Shown here: positions 13,273 to 25,193 of the stretch, one piece after another
Layout: each line of letters begins with the position of its first letter
How positions within the stretch are numbered: the first letter of the stretch is position 1
DNA from: Mactra quadrangularis
Lineage: Eukaryota; Mollusca; Bivalvia; Venerida; Mactridae
Direction: 5' to 3'
Assembly: GCA_025267735.1 (NCBI GenBank)
Contig: CM046296.1
Span: forward strand, 22,904,464-22,968,463
DNA length: 64,000 nt
The notes under the pieces: generated by a model
Told to the model about the DNA's origin: nothing
Seen by the model: only the letters and a program-made list of their open reading frames with translations
Database searches by the model: none
Program-made: the position numbers and the translations under genes

Positions 13273-14675
13273 GGGCCCGTTACACCAAACTAGTTCTCAA
13301 AATGTTCGACCCCGTCCTAAAAATATTGCGAAACTGGTTGTGAACGAGTTAGAACGTGCCGTTTAGGTAAAAAAATATCAGCTATACGATCATAGTTCGT
13401 TCAGAATCAGTTCCCATTGCGTGCATTTCGTTTTTATCCCGTTTGTAGTCCGTTTGTATCGAGTTCAAATCGGGTAAAATTGCCCGTTCTCGTCAGGAGA
13501 CACCGTCCAAATCCGTTCGTAGTCAGTTTTAACCCGTTCATAACTAGTTCTTCTAAGCTCCTTTACACTTGAACATCCCGTTTAAGACAGTTCAACTCGT
13601 TCTAAGTATGTTCTTATCTCAATCTTTGTGCTATTTGAACGAAATAATGTCACGTTTTGACCCGATTGCTATAAATATCCAGGACGTTTCTTCCCGTTCT
13701 CATTCTCGTTCCGCGCTTCAAGCTTTGACGACACAATTCGTCAAGCATCACTGTGGCCATCATGCCTCCAAAAATGAGCAGAATCAGACAAACGAAGCGT
13801 GTTAAGACAATCGCTTCCAAAGGATCCAAAATCACGTGCACATGTGAAGCTCTTGAAGACCATCCTCAAGATAAGTCACAATATACTAAGCCTCCTCAGC
13901 CAGTCAATAAAAATGAGGAAGTTTCTCCTCTACCATGTAATTGTATTCTTGCTCCACTTCTATAAAAAAGAGTACAAAGCCAACATTTTAAGCATTAACC
14001 ACTTCCATGGTTCTAGACAAAGAGCTTGGGCCCAGATGATAACTTGGTGAGAAATGGTCTGTATTTATACCAAACCTTGTCAGATCGTACTGTAGACGTT
14101 ATGGACGTGGTACGAACTGCATACGAATGCAATAGACTTACTAAAAATGAGTAGAACGTACCGAGAACCTACTGCGAACTTTAAGAACTGTGTGTAAACT
14201 TGTTGCTAATTGGTTCAGAACTTTGTATTTTGTTTTTGTGCATTTAGACGGGATAACAACGCACTATGGACGTAATTAAGTCGAGTTAAGTCTGTGTGCA
14301 AACGGAATTAACGAGTTACAAACGGAACAGGTTGGGGTGTAAACATACTGCAAATTGTGGCCCGATCGAACTACGACAAGGCACGTCTCTAGTACGATGC
14401 TAGTATGGCAATTCCGTTCGCAATACATACTTTCCGTTGTCAGTATGTTGTCACTCAGTCTAATTGCAGAACGGGGTATTTTGAGTATATATTTTGAGTC
14501 GACTCAAAGTTCTGAAACCCCATTCCAGTTCAACCCCGTCCGAGCTCGTCCATAACATTCGAACACAGACGGTAGAAAGTTGCAACTACTTTCATTCCGT
14601 TTGCACACAGTTGGAGTCCGTTCGGTCCATTTTTTTTCAGAACGTAGTGAGAACGAGTTTGGTGTAACGGGGGTG
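13273..14675. mobile_element. Harbinger-like element, 1.4 kb
   Basis: Ends GGGCCCGTTACACCAAACT and AGTTTGGTGTAACGGGGGTG, flanked by TAA on both sides. Three-base TAA duplication and GGGC start suit PIF/Harbinger. Subterminal regions repeat GTTC/GAAC motifs (CCGTTCxxAxTC) many times. A short frame at 13762 (MPPKMSRIRQTKRVKT) is basic, but I cannot assign it to a Harbinger protein. Confidence 0.7.
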
Positions 14676-14691
14676 TAAGTATTTGTCACAG

Positions 14692-16265
14692 GAGATGTGG
14701 GTGATGATAAGGAATATACATATTTAAAATTTGAAATATAACCTTAACAAATTTAAAGTAAATAAATAAATAAAAAAATTAAAGAAAATTTTAAGTTCAT
14801 GGAGGACAATTTTGAAAAAAAATGTATTTGGAGTTATGATTCTTGTCACATGAGATGTGGTTGATAATAAGGAACATATGAGGGGTGTCCCAGTAAATCG
14901 TGGACTCTGTTAATGGCAGAAAAATTACGTGCAACTTTAGCACCAACTTTTAACTGCCATTAAATGCATGTGTTGTGAGTAAGTATGCTAAATTTTTAGA
15001 CGTTTAATTGAAAAATAAAAGTTTTGCTCCAATTTATAAGACACTAGGTATGACAACGCGGTGCAAGCAAATGTCAAATTAAGATGTCAGGTCTATGAAA
15101 TCATTTTTATTTACTCTCCAAGTTCGCCTTGTTGTGAACAGTGACAAGTACTGGCAATGTATTTACTTCATATTTACTTGAACAAATTTGTTTTTGTCTC
15201 ACTTTTGTTACAAATTTGTGACATCAGTCTCAAAATATAAGTATGGTCAATGATATAATGGTCCACGGTTAAGTATCCAACTTAGTTTTGAATAACACTT
15301 TCAGCAGTTTTTGGTACGATAAATTCAGTGGATATATTACGCAATGAATAACTACTCTACCATATGTAGTATGCACAATGTATACTTAATGATTCATTTT
15401 GTCTGTCTATATGTTTAAATTCAAATTTATACCCATCCATGTTGTGCCAGGCTGATTATGAAACTGAGTTGCAATTACATAGACTCAATCTTGTCCTGAC
15501 GTCACCTTATCTCGTTGATGTCACAATTTTCGTGTTTCGGTGCAAATGCGTATGACACTCTTGTATACGTATTTCATTATTTGAGATTTGGTGTGATAAT
15601 ACATAGATAATTTCTGCGAATGTCTATGTAAAATTAAATGCAATCAAAAAGTTAAAGTTTAAATTTTGCTGCACACTTGAACTCAATATGAACGAATAAA
15701 CAAGTGTGAAAGTGGTTGCGCCGCATGCACATACCTTGTATTAGCTGAACATTAAAATGACGCCTTTAATGCAAATACTTTTAGGTCAAATGCTTAATTT
15801 GAATAAAAATAAGGCTATAGAACAGTCTTGTAAATTATTATCATCATGAGACGTAAGGAAAAAAAGTAACGGACAAAGTACACGGTTTACTGGGACACCC
15901 CTCGTATATTTAAAGTTTGAAGTCAATACCTAAAGAAATAAAACAGTTGCAGTAAAAACAAATATTTTTTAAGAAAACTGTAAGTTCAAGGGGGATAACT
16001 CTGAAAAAATGTATAAGGAGCTATGAACCTTGTCACATGAGATGTGGTTGATAATAAGGAACATATATTTAAAGTTTGAAGTCAAAACCTAAAGAAATAA
16101 AACAGTTGCAGTAAAAACAAATATTTTAAAAAATTTTTTTCCAAGTTCAAGGGGAGAAAATATCGAAAAAAAAAAGTATTTGGAAATATGAACCTAGTCA
16201 CATGAGATGTGGTTGGTAGTAAGGAACATATATTTAAAGTTTGAAGTTAATATCTTAAGAAATAA
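14692..16265 (+). repeat. Tandem repeat core of the Helitron-like element
   Basis: Four diverged units with shared blocks CACATGAGATGTGGTTGATA, TATTTAAAGTTTGAAGTCAA and CAGTTGCAGTAAAAACAAAT. Interrupted at 14879-15904 by the mariner-like copy. Such monomers are reported to seed free satellites in bivalves (BIV160-like); no relation can be proven here. Confidence 0.75.
14879..15904 (+). mobile_element. Mariner-like non-autonomous element, copy 2
   Basis: Same element as 7860-8885, same length (1026 bp), opposite orientation, TA flanks. Inserted within a tandem-repeat unit of the Helitron-like element. Point differences and small indels throughout; no transposase frame. Confidence 0.85.
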
Positions 16266-17001
16266 CAAAGATATAGAAGAAAGTATTTTACTGCACAAAA
16301 ACTTTAATCTGTGCACAAGAACTTAAATCAGAAATGTGGACGCGGATGCGGACGCCGGGGCGAGTAGGAGAGCTTTACATTACTACATAAAGTCGAGCTA
16401 AAAAATAACTTAATGTACGACTGGGACAACTGTTGATTTTGCCATCCCTGCTGACATATATAATGTGTAAAACCAAAATCACAGGTACTTCGCATTCATG
16501 GGTACTTGATGTACTGCTCGCTTACCAGAAAGGAAGTTAAGTTATTCAATACTAGTATTTCCAAAAATAATGCGGTATTGTACTGCGAGATAAAAACCAC
16601 AGTTACTGGTAATATCGCGCACTTCTAATTGTAATTCTTTTCTGCTTTTTTTTTCTATAATAGTTGAGACTATCAAAGTAGTTTTAAATCATGCTACGGG
16701 AAAAAAATAACAAGAACATGGTTTTGGAGGTTTTTGAATGTCAACTAACAAATCTTATAAATGTGATGCTTTCAAAATATTTGTTTTTATCACCAATTAA
16801 ACTATTATTAATAGTGGTCCTACAGTCATACAAGTATTGTCATTTTAGGTATTTTAGTAAATTTCTTTGTCTCCAAACTTTTGGTGGGCACAGTATACAC
16901 TCCCAATACTATGCTGTAGGAAGCGGTTTACTAATGTATACACACCGTTTACTTTGTTTAACATGGGTTAATATAATTGGGAAACACCTAGTAAAACAAA
17001 A

Positions 17002-17098
17002 GATTTCAAGTGAGCTAGTTGTTCTTTTTCATGTGAGCGAGTTGATATTTAGATATCAACCCTACCACATGAAAAAGAATAACCTGCCCTCGTGAAAT
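17002..17098. repeat. Near-perfect long hairpin
   Basis: Arms 17002-17050 and 17053-17098 pair through ATTTCA, TTCTTTTTCATGTG and GTTGATAT blocks with a loop of only a few bases. It looks like a small foldback MITE. The open frame across 16691-17095 is only a by-product of it. Confidence 0.7.
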
Positions 17099-17099
17099 T

Positions 17100-17192
17100 G
17101 TTAAAACAACATGGCCTTGGACTTCTCAAAATCCTTCACAGCTTTGCACTTTCGGATTTTCACAAGAAGTCCGCAGCCAGGTTGTTCTAACT
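17100..17192. repeat. Second hairpin directly adjoining the first
   Basis: Arms 17100-17139 and 17151-17192 share AAACAAC, TGGC, GGACTTCT and AAAATCC in inverted order, loop about 11 nt. No target duplication recognised. Confidence 0.65.
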
Positions 17193-18654
17193 TAGAAAAC
17201 CCTCACACTCAATTAATATCCTTTACATACTCAACACAGGATATACAGTCACATGACCTACAACCACAATCAATATGGTAAACATACACATGCTTTCCCC
17301 TAATTTCTCTTGCTAGACATTCAATTTAAATGCATCAAATATTGCTTAGAATATCTAATACTTTTCTCTCACCAAAACTCCCAAATTGGTCAATTGAAAA
17401 CTCTAGTTGAGCAGCAAACTAGATAATTGGCAAAAACAATGTGTGCAGAGAATTGAAAGTAATCATGCAACTGCAATTCACAGTTTACTATGGGCATTTC
17501 TGACAGCCAAATGTTACGGTTATTTAATGTGCTACTTGAATCTTTTTGTATTTTGTGACTGCATGCTGCATGAATTTGAAGAAAAACAAGTGTTTGTTAT
17601 CATTTCAAAGGTCACATGACTATATACCCTAAAACCTGTATCAAAACGGCCATTTTTATAAAAGATAGTAGGCTATTAAATATCATAATTTATTGCATAT
17701 GTTACTATAAATAGCAACAAAATTGATGTGGAAGTCTGCCAATATAGCCTCAATGTGGGCAATATATTCCAGTATTGAGCAAGTGTGCCAAAATAACGAT
17801 ATTTGGCTCACTTCCTAGTGTGCCAAATATCAATATTGAGGCAACTTCCGGTCATTACACACCAGCAGTCCAACAATTTAAGTTGTTAAGTAAAGACTTA
17901 TGTTTTATAATAAGTGTTACATTTTAATGTTTTGGCATCGAATAAACAAAACAATACATTTGACATATGGTCAACATGCAAAATAGCACATTACATTGAG
18001 AAAAAAATGTATTTTTGTTTTAGAAAAATCATCATTAGACATTAGTCAAGTAATTCAAAGTCAGCAACTCCAACAACTTGTTAAAGTTAAAGAACTGTTT
18101 AAGTCTGCTATATGCATGTTCAGTCCACAGGGAATTGTCAAAATACCTCCCTTTAATTTATCAAACATACCTTTTATCACAGGACCATGACATTTTTTAT
18201 CATACTACGAAAATTCCCCTCTTACATATAATAAAAACACCAGGAATGCAAGGCATTCAATCTCCAACTTCTCACCTACTAGTCAAATTCACCCTCAAAA
18301 AGCAACGAAACATCGATTGATCACAAAATCATTTAGCCATTCGATTAACAACTCATTAATGTACTTGTAACAATCGGCGATTCCAAAATCGACCTCACTA
18401 TGAAGCAGACATTCGTCACTAAACACTTTTTTCTCTATAATTTTTGCTTGTCTGGGTTGCCATTCGCTGACGTCACAGATTTCATCTAAGTTGTACCCCT
18501 TGTATATAAGTATATAAAAGGTATGTTCGAAAAATCAAAGGGAGGTAATTTGACTATTCCCTGTGGTTCAGTCGACTTTACAAACTTGTACATGCAGGTG
18601 ATATCTTACACCTGAGTGGAGTGGAACAACTGTAGGTAAAGTTCTTTATCAAGA
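17193..18654. other. PDIA3-like intron, no gene seen
   Basis: Contains an imperfect inverted repeat around 17737-17850 (GCCAATAT/GCCTCAAT blocks). Inverted similarity is present between 18105-18180 and 18515-18570 (GGGAATTGTCAAAATACCTC against GAGGTAATTTGACTATTCCC), the ends of a further foldback element about 0.47 kb long. No exon. Confidence 0.5.
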
Positions 18655-18750
18655 AAATCAGCAGAGTTCTCAGTGGGGTTTGAAACCTGGAACTCTCAGT
18701 CCCTAAGTGAATATCCTATAACTGGATCACTGCTTCTACTTGACCACCAT
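18655..18750 (-). mobile_element. Degenerate tRNA-like (SINE) remnant
   Basis: Minus strand shows GTGGTCAAGTAGAAGCAG as a box-A-like start and GGTTTCAAACCCCACTGAG as box B. It is too short and diverged to fold as a functional tRNA. Confidence 0.35.
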
Positions 18751-18810
18751 TGTGTGTCCAGTTAAAAGAGATGTTGACAAAAATTATGTTTAATAAAGTA
18801 AATATTTTAC

Positions 18811-18862
18811 CTGATATTGTTTAAGTGATTCACCCTTGGGTTTAAAATAAATAGTTAGGAAT
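18811..18862 (-). pseudogene. PDIA3: PDIA3-like exon, a' domain (FLTIYFKPKGESLKQYQ)
   Basis: Acceptor ATTTCAG, donor GTAAAA; 52 bp, phase 1 to 0, matching its neighbours. Reads G-FLTIYFKPKGESLKQYQ. All thioredoxin-fold PDIs have FPT here, with a cis-proline next to the active site; CTA replaces CCN and gives leucine. That is consistent with loss of constraint. Confidence 0.8.
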
Positions 18863-20545
18863 CTGAAATAGAACAAGTTATAAATTATTATTAATACTAT
18901 TTAGAAATATAGTTTTATAAGATCTTGATGGAAAATGACACACAATTTAATCTAAGCATTGGGGGAAGTACTTAATTTTCAAAATCTTGAATTTCTTTAT
19001 TTTTCATGACTTCAGCAGCTTATAGAAGGCAAATAAACCTTTCTTAGAGATAAACATCCTGAACTTAAGAACTAATCATGATAACATTGTCCCATGCTAG
19101 TTATCCATGTAAAAAAATACAAGAAATGTAATGTGAAAACCACATTAAAGCTGGATTTAAAATTTTCAATGCAAACAATTACAAAGGAAAATAATCCATA
19201 ATAAAGGCAGGTAGACTTGTGGTTACTTTCTAATTCTGTTCATCACATGGTATGTTATCATTGTATGAAGTTTCATAAAGATCTGACAATAAATGGCCGA
19301 CCGTCCGCCCGCCCATGTTTCGCCAAACTATTAGCCCATCTTTTTCGTTAAAAATCTGGCTAAAATCACAATGCTTCATAGTACGGGGGCCAGAGGGGTC
19401 CACCGTGCACCCCCCTCTAGACTTTTTGCCACCTATGCTAAATTGTTCCTTAGGGTCCACTGAATCAGAATCCGCGTTGTTCTAAAAAATAAACTCTTGC
19501 GCACTACCTGAAATGTCATAGTTTCCATGGCAACCCCTTGTTTTTTGTCGAAATTGTCGGTGTTTGTAAAATCATTAATAACTTGAACAAGCATTAAGCT
19601 AGAATAATATAATTAGTGTCAAATCAAAGCTGAGGCACTGACCTTTAGAAATATATGTACTACTGTCCGCTAAAATACAGTTTAATTCATGAAATAAGCC
19701 AAAAAACATAAAAAAATGCAGAAAAATATCGATTTTTTTTCAATTGCATGCATATCTTTTAATTTCCAAACCATATTTTGGAGAAATAATACATTTATTT
19801 TTTTACAAAATATTTTATGAAGGTCTATTCCATCATATTCAAAATTATTTTTATGACAGAAGTACTATTTATGTATGTAAAACCCGTTTCCATAGCAACT
19901 GCTTTTTTCAAGTAAGAACTACTATTTGGAGATTAAACTTGATTTTTTTGCTCAAATCTGACAGTTTTGATTGCAATATTGACTCATGTCTAAGTCATTA
20001 TTGCTGTTATCAATAAATTAAGCATCAATGCATTCATAAATATTGTTAAGAAATCATAATCAAAGCGCTGAAAGCACTGATTTTTTTTCGGTTTGACTAT
20101 TAAAGTGGTTCACGTATCAGAACGTTTGAAGACGATGGTTATTGCCCAGTGAAGGTCTGTTGAATAAAGAAACAATATAATAAGACTAAAGAGACTCTTG
20201 TTTTTTTTTGTGCTTTTACTAAAATAGAATTATTGTAATTTAGATTTTACGCTGTATATCATTGCTTTTTAAAAGGTTTTGTGCGGCGGCAGACTTATTT
20301 AACCAATTTTCCCGGACTTGTTTCTTTAACATTAATCGGTTTAACCTCTTATCTTTTCATATTAAATGCATAGAACTGTCAAAACGGGATACTTTTATTT
20401 ACTCAATGACTGTTGAAGTAAAATATTTGTATTGATAAAAGACTGACAAAACTATATAATAATGTGTCGTAAAACCAAAACCAACTGATACGTAATATTT
20501 GTTCATAAGTTTACGTCGACCAACTCGTTTAGAAAGTTTTCCTGG

Positions 20546-20698
20546 ACCCTATTCTAACAACTGTCTACCTTCCCTCCCTAAGGAGCTGGTAACTGTGCTA
20601 CATATTACGGATTAAAGACCATAAGTCAATTTTTCAAGGAAGGTATGACCAGCCAAAACCGGGGCTGAACCTGGAACCTCATGATTCGACAAACGCCA
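20546..20698 (-). mobile_element. Decayed SINE, family 2
   Basis: Minus strand has box B GGTTCAGCCCCGG and the AAGGTATGACCAGCC junction resembling the intact family-2 SINE at 49489-49765. The tRNA start is eroded. Confidence 0.45.
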
Positions 20699-21039
20699 AA
20701 CGAATAGAAATTACACAACCTATTATTTTATTTACGCATTTATACATGTCTAATATCTTAACAATTCTTTTATGCATATATCCACTCCATGATTTTATCT
20801 AATTCAACATCTGTAGATATATCTTTATCTTGTTCTTCGTCAGCATTATCGTTATCAAGGGTATCGAACAGCTGAGATTAAAGAACATTACCTTCAAACC
20901 ATAAAGGTTCAAGATACCCATCATTATTCGTGACCAAATTGTTCTGAAAGGGCAGGTATGTTGGGATCAGCATCATGGACATTTTTCCAAATGGCTACCA
21001 GGTTATTAAAGCTCTTGATTTGCTGTATTAAAAACTTGT

Positions 21040-24000
21040 TATAAGGTGGTAACGCTCCTACGCATTAGCTGGTTTGTCTTAAATTTAGCTATAATACAAG
21101 TGAATAGTAATAATTCAGGTGCCCTGATATGTGCTGTATGCATAGAAGACATACTTTGTATCTATACATATCATCTCTTTTTGATAAAAAAATTGAAGTT
21201 GGATATTTTTCTAGAAGTTTGTCTGAGGGTTTTGTTGTACCTTTACACAAACATGGTAGTATATATGAAGTTAACGATTTTTGGGTCGAAAGTTTATTGT
21301 GTATGTTAAGAACACTATTTACAAGGATTCTTAATAACGGTTTGACTGGTTGGACAGTAATTAGAAACATTTGATATCTTTGTTTAACACTGGATTATAA
21401 ATCACATACTTAATACTGGCAAAGTGTTATTTTGTGCATTTATTGACTTCACTAAAGCTTTTAATTAATAAAACTGGGTATAAAAGGTAGTACACTGGAA
21501 CCCCTCTATTAAGACCACTGACCGTTCTTTTAAAAAGTGGTCTTATTAGCGGGGTGGTCTTATTAGCGGATAAATTGGTCTAGCATTATTCATAGTACAA
21601 AGATTGTCTGACATATACTTTGTTAACTTAAAACAAGGACCCTTTATAACATGTTATATAGATTCCTTGCTTAAAGAATCATTTGAAAGCATAGTGGGTG
21701 TAATGAGCTTAGTGGGTGTAATAAGCTTTTACTAATTAGTCATTTTCAAGAGAACAAACTTCACATTGCATTAGATTTTCAAATTTTATTATGAATAATT
21801 CTATTTATGAAAAACTTCGTTATTATTCAACAGTATATAACACGTGTATCGGCGATTGCACACGGGAACGGTCAAAGTGAATTATATCACCTACTGGACC
21901 ATATAACGGACTTTTTTCGGTACCGACGCTCTCTAATTGTAATCACTCGACTATTTCCGTAGACCAAAAAAAAAACAATGGAATTTATATTAGACCAGCA
22001 ACAAATATTTGATCTTTCCGTCGAATTTACTCTCATGAGCTTCCATTTCGGATTTGCTATTCTCAGACCACTAAAACTTGTACCACATTAACAATTTAAC
22101 ATTAAAAATGTATTTGTATCACGTGACGCGTCTACTTTCGTTTTCGAGTAATTAAGTTGTTAAATCAATTATTTTCAATTGATTCAATTTAAATGGTCTG
22201 TATACGATAGAAAAATGACCCCTAGATTATGCAAGTGTCACATTGTTAGTTAAACAGGCGTGTTTATACCCCTTTATTTATTAGGTATCTAACAGATTGA
22301 AATCTAAACAATGGGTGCAGCGTATTATCTACACAGGTGTGAAAAACATATACCATAGTCAGACTGCTGGTCGCTCACCGAATATTTCGCTAATTTTAAG
22401 TGGTCTTTTTAGTGGGGTCAAAATGCATGCATTTAAAGAGTTTTGTCAGCAAAAAGTGGTCGTATTACGGAGCAGTGGGGTGGTCCTAATTTCGGGGTTA
22501 AAGACCATTAAATAAACAGCAAAAAATTCCGTTCTTTTCAAAACTGGTCTTTTTAGCGGGGTCGTCCTTGAATCGAGGTGGTCTTTAAGCGAGGTTCCAG
22601 TGTATATGTAAGATATATGTATTCATCGGTAAAATCTAAAGTTAAAGTACATAATCAAGTGAGTGACGAATTTGATTGCATGTTACGTAGGTGTTAGACA
22701 ATGGGACTGTATTTCGCCTATCTTATTTGCACTTTTTTTAATGAAATCGAGGATATGTTTATCCGTAATGGTCATGCTGGCATTAAAGTTGATATGTTTA
22801 ACATATTTTATTTAATATGCTGACGACTTGGTTATTTTTGCTAATAGTAGAGACGAGTTACAACTAAGGATAAACGTTTTTAAAAAATACATGTAATGGT
22901 AAGTTATGGAAAACAGTGGTAGACACAAATAAAACTAAGGTTATGATTTTCAAAAAAGAGGTAGGATTTTATTGAATACTGAATTCTATTAAAATGATAT
23001 GAACTAGATATTGTTGAACAATTAACATACGCTGGTGAAGTTTTCTCATCAAGGGGGGTGGGTCATTCTCTAATGCTAAAATTGTTTCATTGGCTGAGAT
23101 TTAATAGGTATTTTAAAGTTAACAAATATTTGTATGAATTTACAGGTATTCTAAAAACATAAGTTAGATCTTTTAGATAAATTGATATCACTCATTCTGT
23201 ACTATGCAAGCCAAGTTTGGTGATACGTTCAAGTAAATTCTATAGAACGAGTTCATTTACAATTCTGTGAAAGGTTACTGGGGATAAAAATAATACTCAA
23301 AATGATTTTAATCACAGTGAGTGTGGGTTGAATTTTCAAACAATTCGCTATTTTAACATTATAGTAAACTATTGAATAAAACTATTGCAAACTGATATAA
23401 ATTAAAATAACAGAAAAGTACATAAAATGTTAAATTGGATAGAGATTTGTACCCATTAAACCTAACTGGTGTTCTTTGTTGAATTAATTTTTGTCTTATT
23501 TTTTATGATGCATTACTTTTAAAGATATTGGTAATGTTGATATATTTTAAGCAATGTTAAACACAGACTAAATGATAATTTAATGCAAAGTTTGAACATA
23601 GGTTAGCTAATTCTAGTAGAGCATTATTTTACAAGAATATATCAAATTTTAGGTTCAGTCATATTCAAAAACATTTAAACATTTTAAGATTTAGATATTT
23701 TATGACTATAGACTTAAACTGTGTTCTCATAGATTACATATTGAAACCGTTAGATGGAACAAACCAAGATCCACATCTACATGTCTGTATAAATTGTCAT
23801 GGAGACGAGTTTCATGTCATTATAGAATGAAAATTATATTCAAAATTTAGTAACATTAAAATCCCTACATATTTTCGTTATTGATTCTAGCATGTTTAAA
23901 TTGATTGAACGTATTGTTACTGAAATTAAAGCTTTAACAATTCAGCTTGGAACTTATTGTTACCAATTTACTCTAATCATGGTGAAATTATTTACAAATC

Positions 24001-24080
24001 CCACCGCTGTGTTACCAATTTTCTACATTTATACTGGAGGTTTTTATTTGTCCGATTCTACCATTATATATTAATTGATG
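21040..24080 (+). mobile_element. Decayed non-LTR retrotransposon (LINE), reverse transcriptase region
   Basis: Plus-strand fragments in several frames: SLSEGFVVPLHKHGSIYEVN near 21205, LFCAFIDFTKAFN (palm motif A with its Asp) at 21421-21465, ISPILFALFLNEIEDMF near 22710, and YADDLVIFA (catalytic motif C) at 22816-22842. Then come NKYLYEFTGI and CHGDEFH-like C-terminal pieces to about 24020. This is a reverse transcriptase of the jockey/CR1-like kind common in molluscs. Stops and shifts are numerous, and a pogo-like element splits it at 21493-22602. No 5' ORF1 or endonuclease recognised. Confidence 0.85.
21493..22602. mobile_element. Pogo-like MITE inserted in the LINE
   Basis: Ends CACTGGAACCCCTCTATTAAG and CTTTAAGCGAGGTTCCAGTG, flanked by TA. 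Subterminal repeats of GGTCTTATTAGCGGGGT and TAAAGACCA occur on both sides. 1110 bp; no transposase frame survives. It separates palm motif A from motif C of the LINE. Confidence 0.85.
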
Positions 24081-25193
24081 TTCATTAGTCTACTACAAAT
24101 TGATTTCACTCACATAAATCCAGTTATAATGATAAACTACAAGAATTAAAGTCATAACCCAAGACAAGAAAAATAACAACCAGAGCTAGAGAGAACCCAG
24201 TTAATTAGTATCCTTCCATATATATAATGTGGAATAGATACTTACAAATTCCTTAGCCAAAATATAAATTTGTAAACATTATATACAGAAAGCTTTCGAA
24301 TTAGAAAATATAATGCTTTACAGCTAACATATGTCTGTGTATCATATGAATGTATGATACTACATGTCTATATATTAACTCACTATTATATCAAGTTTGA
24401 TATACTGCAGTAATATTTTATGGTCATTTTATTGTCAATGTACAGGTATTTTTTCGCTTTGGTTGAAGACTTGCCTGTGTTTATACTACTTATAGCCAAC
24501 AGAAAAATAATATTATAAATACATAATACCCGAACATAACCTTTTAAAAAGTAATGATATACAGCATAAAATCTAAATCACAAAATCTAAAAAGCAAAAT
24601 TAAAAAAAAACAAGAGTCGTTTTAGTCTTATTATATCTTATTATATTATTTCTCTATTCAACAGACCACATCTGCACAATATCCATCGACTTCAAGCGTT
24701 CTAATACGTGAACCACTTTAATACTGTCAAACCGAAAAAAAAACCCCAGTGCTTTCAACGGTTTGATTAAGATTCTTAACAATATTTATGAAGGTATCGA
24801 TACTGAATTTATTTATAACAGCAATAACATAAAAGACACAGTGATTTTTTTACCCCGCGTCCTGGACGCAAAGATATCGCCGTGGACGCAAAGTTTTAAA
24901 CCATTTGCATTTTTTGGAAGCATGCTTTTTCCTAATAGCGAGTCCTGTCTGATATCAGAATCGTAATTAATCTTCGAACGACGAGTATTGTAAAGCTGCG
25001 TAAGTGTCGTAAAAAGAAGGTAATGTTTACATACGCACCGTGTACTCTATTTTTATTACGCATGCAGTTATTGGTTAAGTGCGTCACGAGTGACCAACAT
25101 GGCGTTTTAGTGATCAATAAATAAATTGTCTACAAAATGGGTGCCAAAAAGTGGAAAGCAAGTAACGATAAACAGCAAACTTTTTTATGATTT

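Larger units (their letters stand above)
13233..16407 (+). mobile_element. Helitron-like (pearl/Helentron type) element with internal tandem repeats
   Basis: The 5' end AACAAGAGCTGTC contains a GCTGTC/GACAGC hairpin. A subterminal GCTCGACT is repeated inverted as AGTCGAGC near the 3' end. The core is a tandem array of about 170-190 bp units, each starting near GTCACATGAGATGTGGTTGA (14692, 14846, 16034, 16198). Subterminal inverted repeats plus a tandem core are the Helentron/DINE-like plan described in bivalves. Two elements inserted later at 13273 and 14879. Confidence 0.75.
12503..16627. mobile_element. hAT-like element carrying further insertions
   Basis: Left end TAGAGCTGGGTACCGCCAGG and right end ATCGCGCACTTCTA are related inverted repeats with matching subterminal ACCACAG / CTGTGGT. 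Flanks AATGCAAG and ATTGTAAT agree at only 5 of 8 positions, an aged duplication. The empty target reads ATTGTATC at 59603 in the related Tc1-like copy. The Helitron-like element is nested inside. Confidence 0.5.
12349..16925. mobile_element. Old Tc1-like element, split by later insertions
   Basis: Left part 12349-12502 (…GCAGCATCTGACAACCC…CCAAAACCATG) and right part 16628-16925 (ends TCTCCAAACTTTTGGTGGG) correspond to the two halves of the intact Tc1-like MITE at 59403-59768. The left terminus is eroded. The hAT-like element 12503-16627 lies between. Confidence 0.55.

Noticed and set aside
14504..14689. Open frames inside the Harbinger-like element
   Set aside because: Generated by the repeated GTTC/GAAC subterminal motifs on both strands; no transposase signature.
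16691..17095. 134-codon open frame, plus strand
   Set aside because: It runs through the right half of a Tc1-like MITE and into a hairpin; the similarity to 59487-59786 reflects shared transposon DNA, not a protein.
19230..19460. Minus-strand frame containing DPKEQFSIGGKK as a gene
   Set aside because: The sequence is repeated in both palindrome arms and its frame ends soon after; kept only as part of the foldback element.
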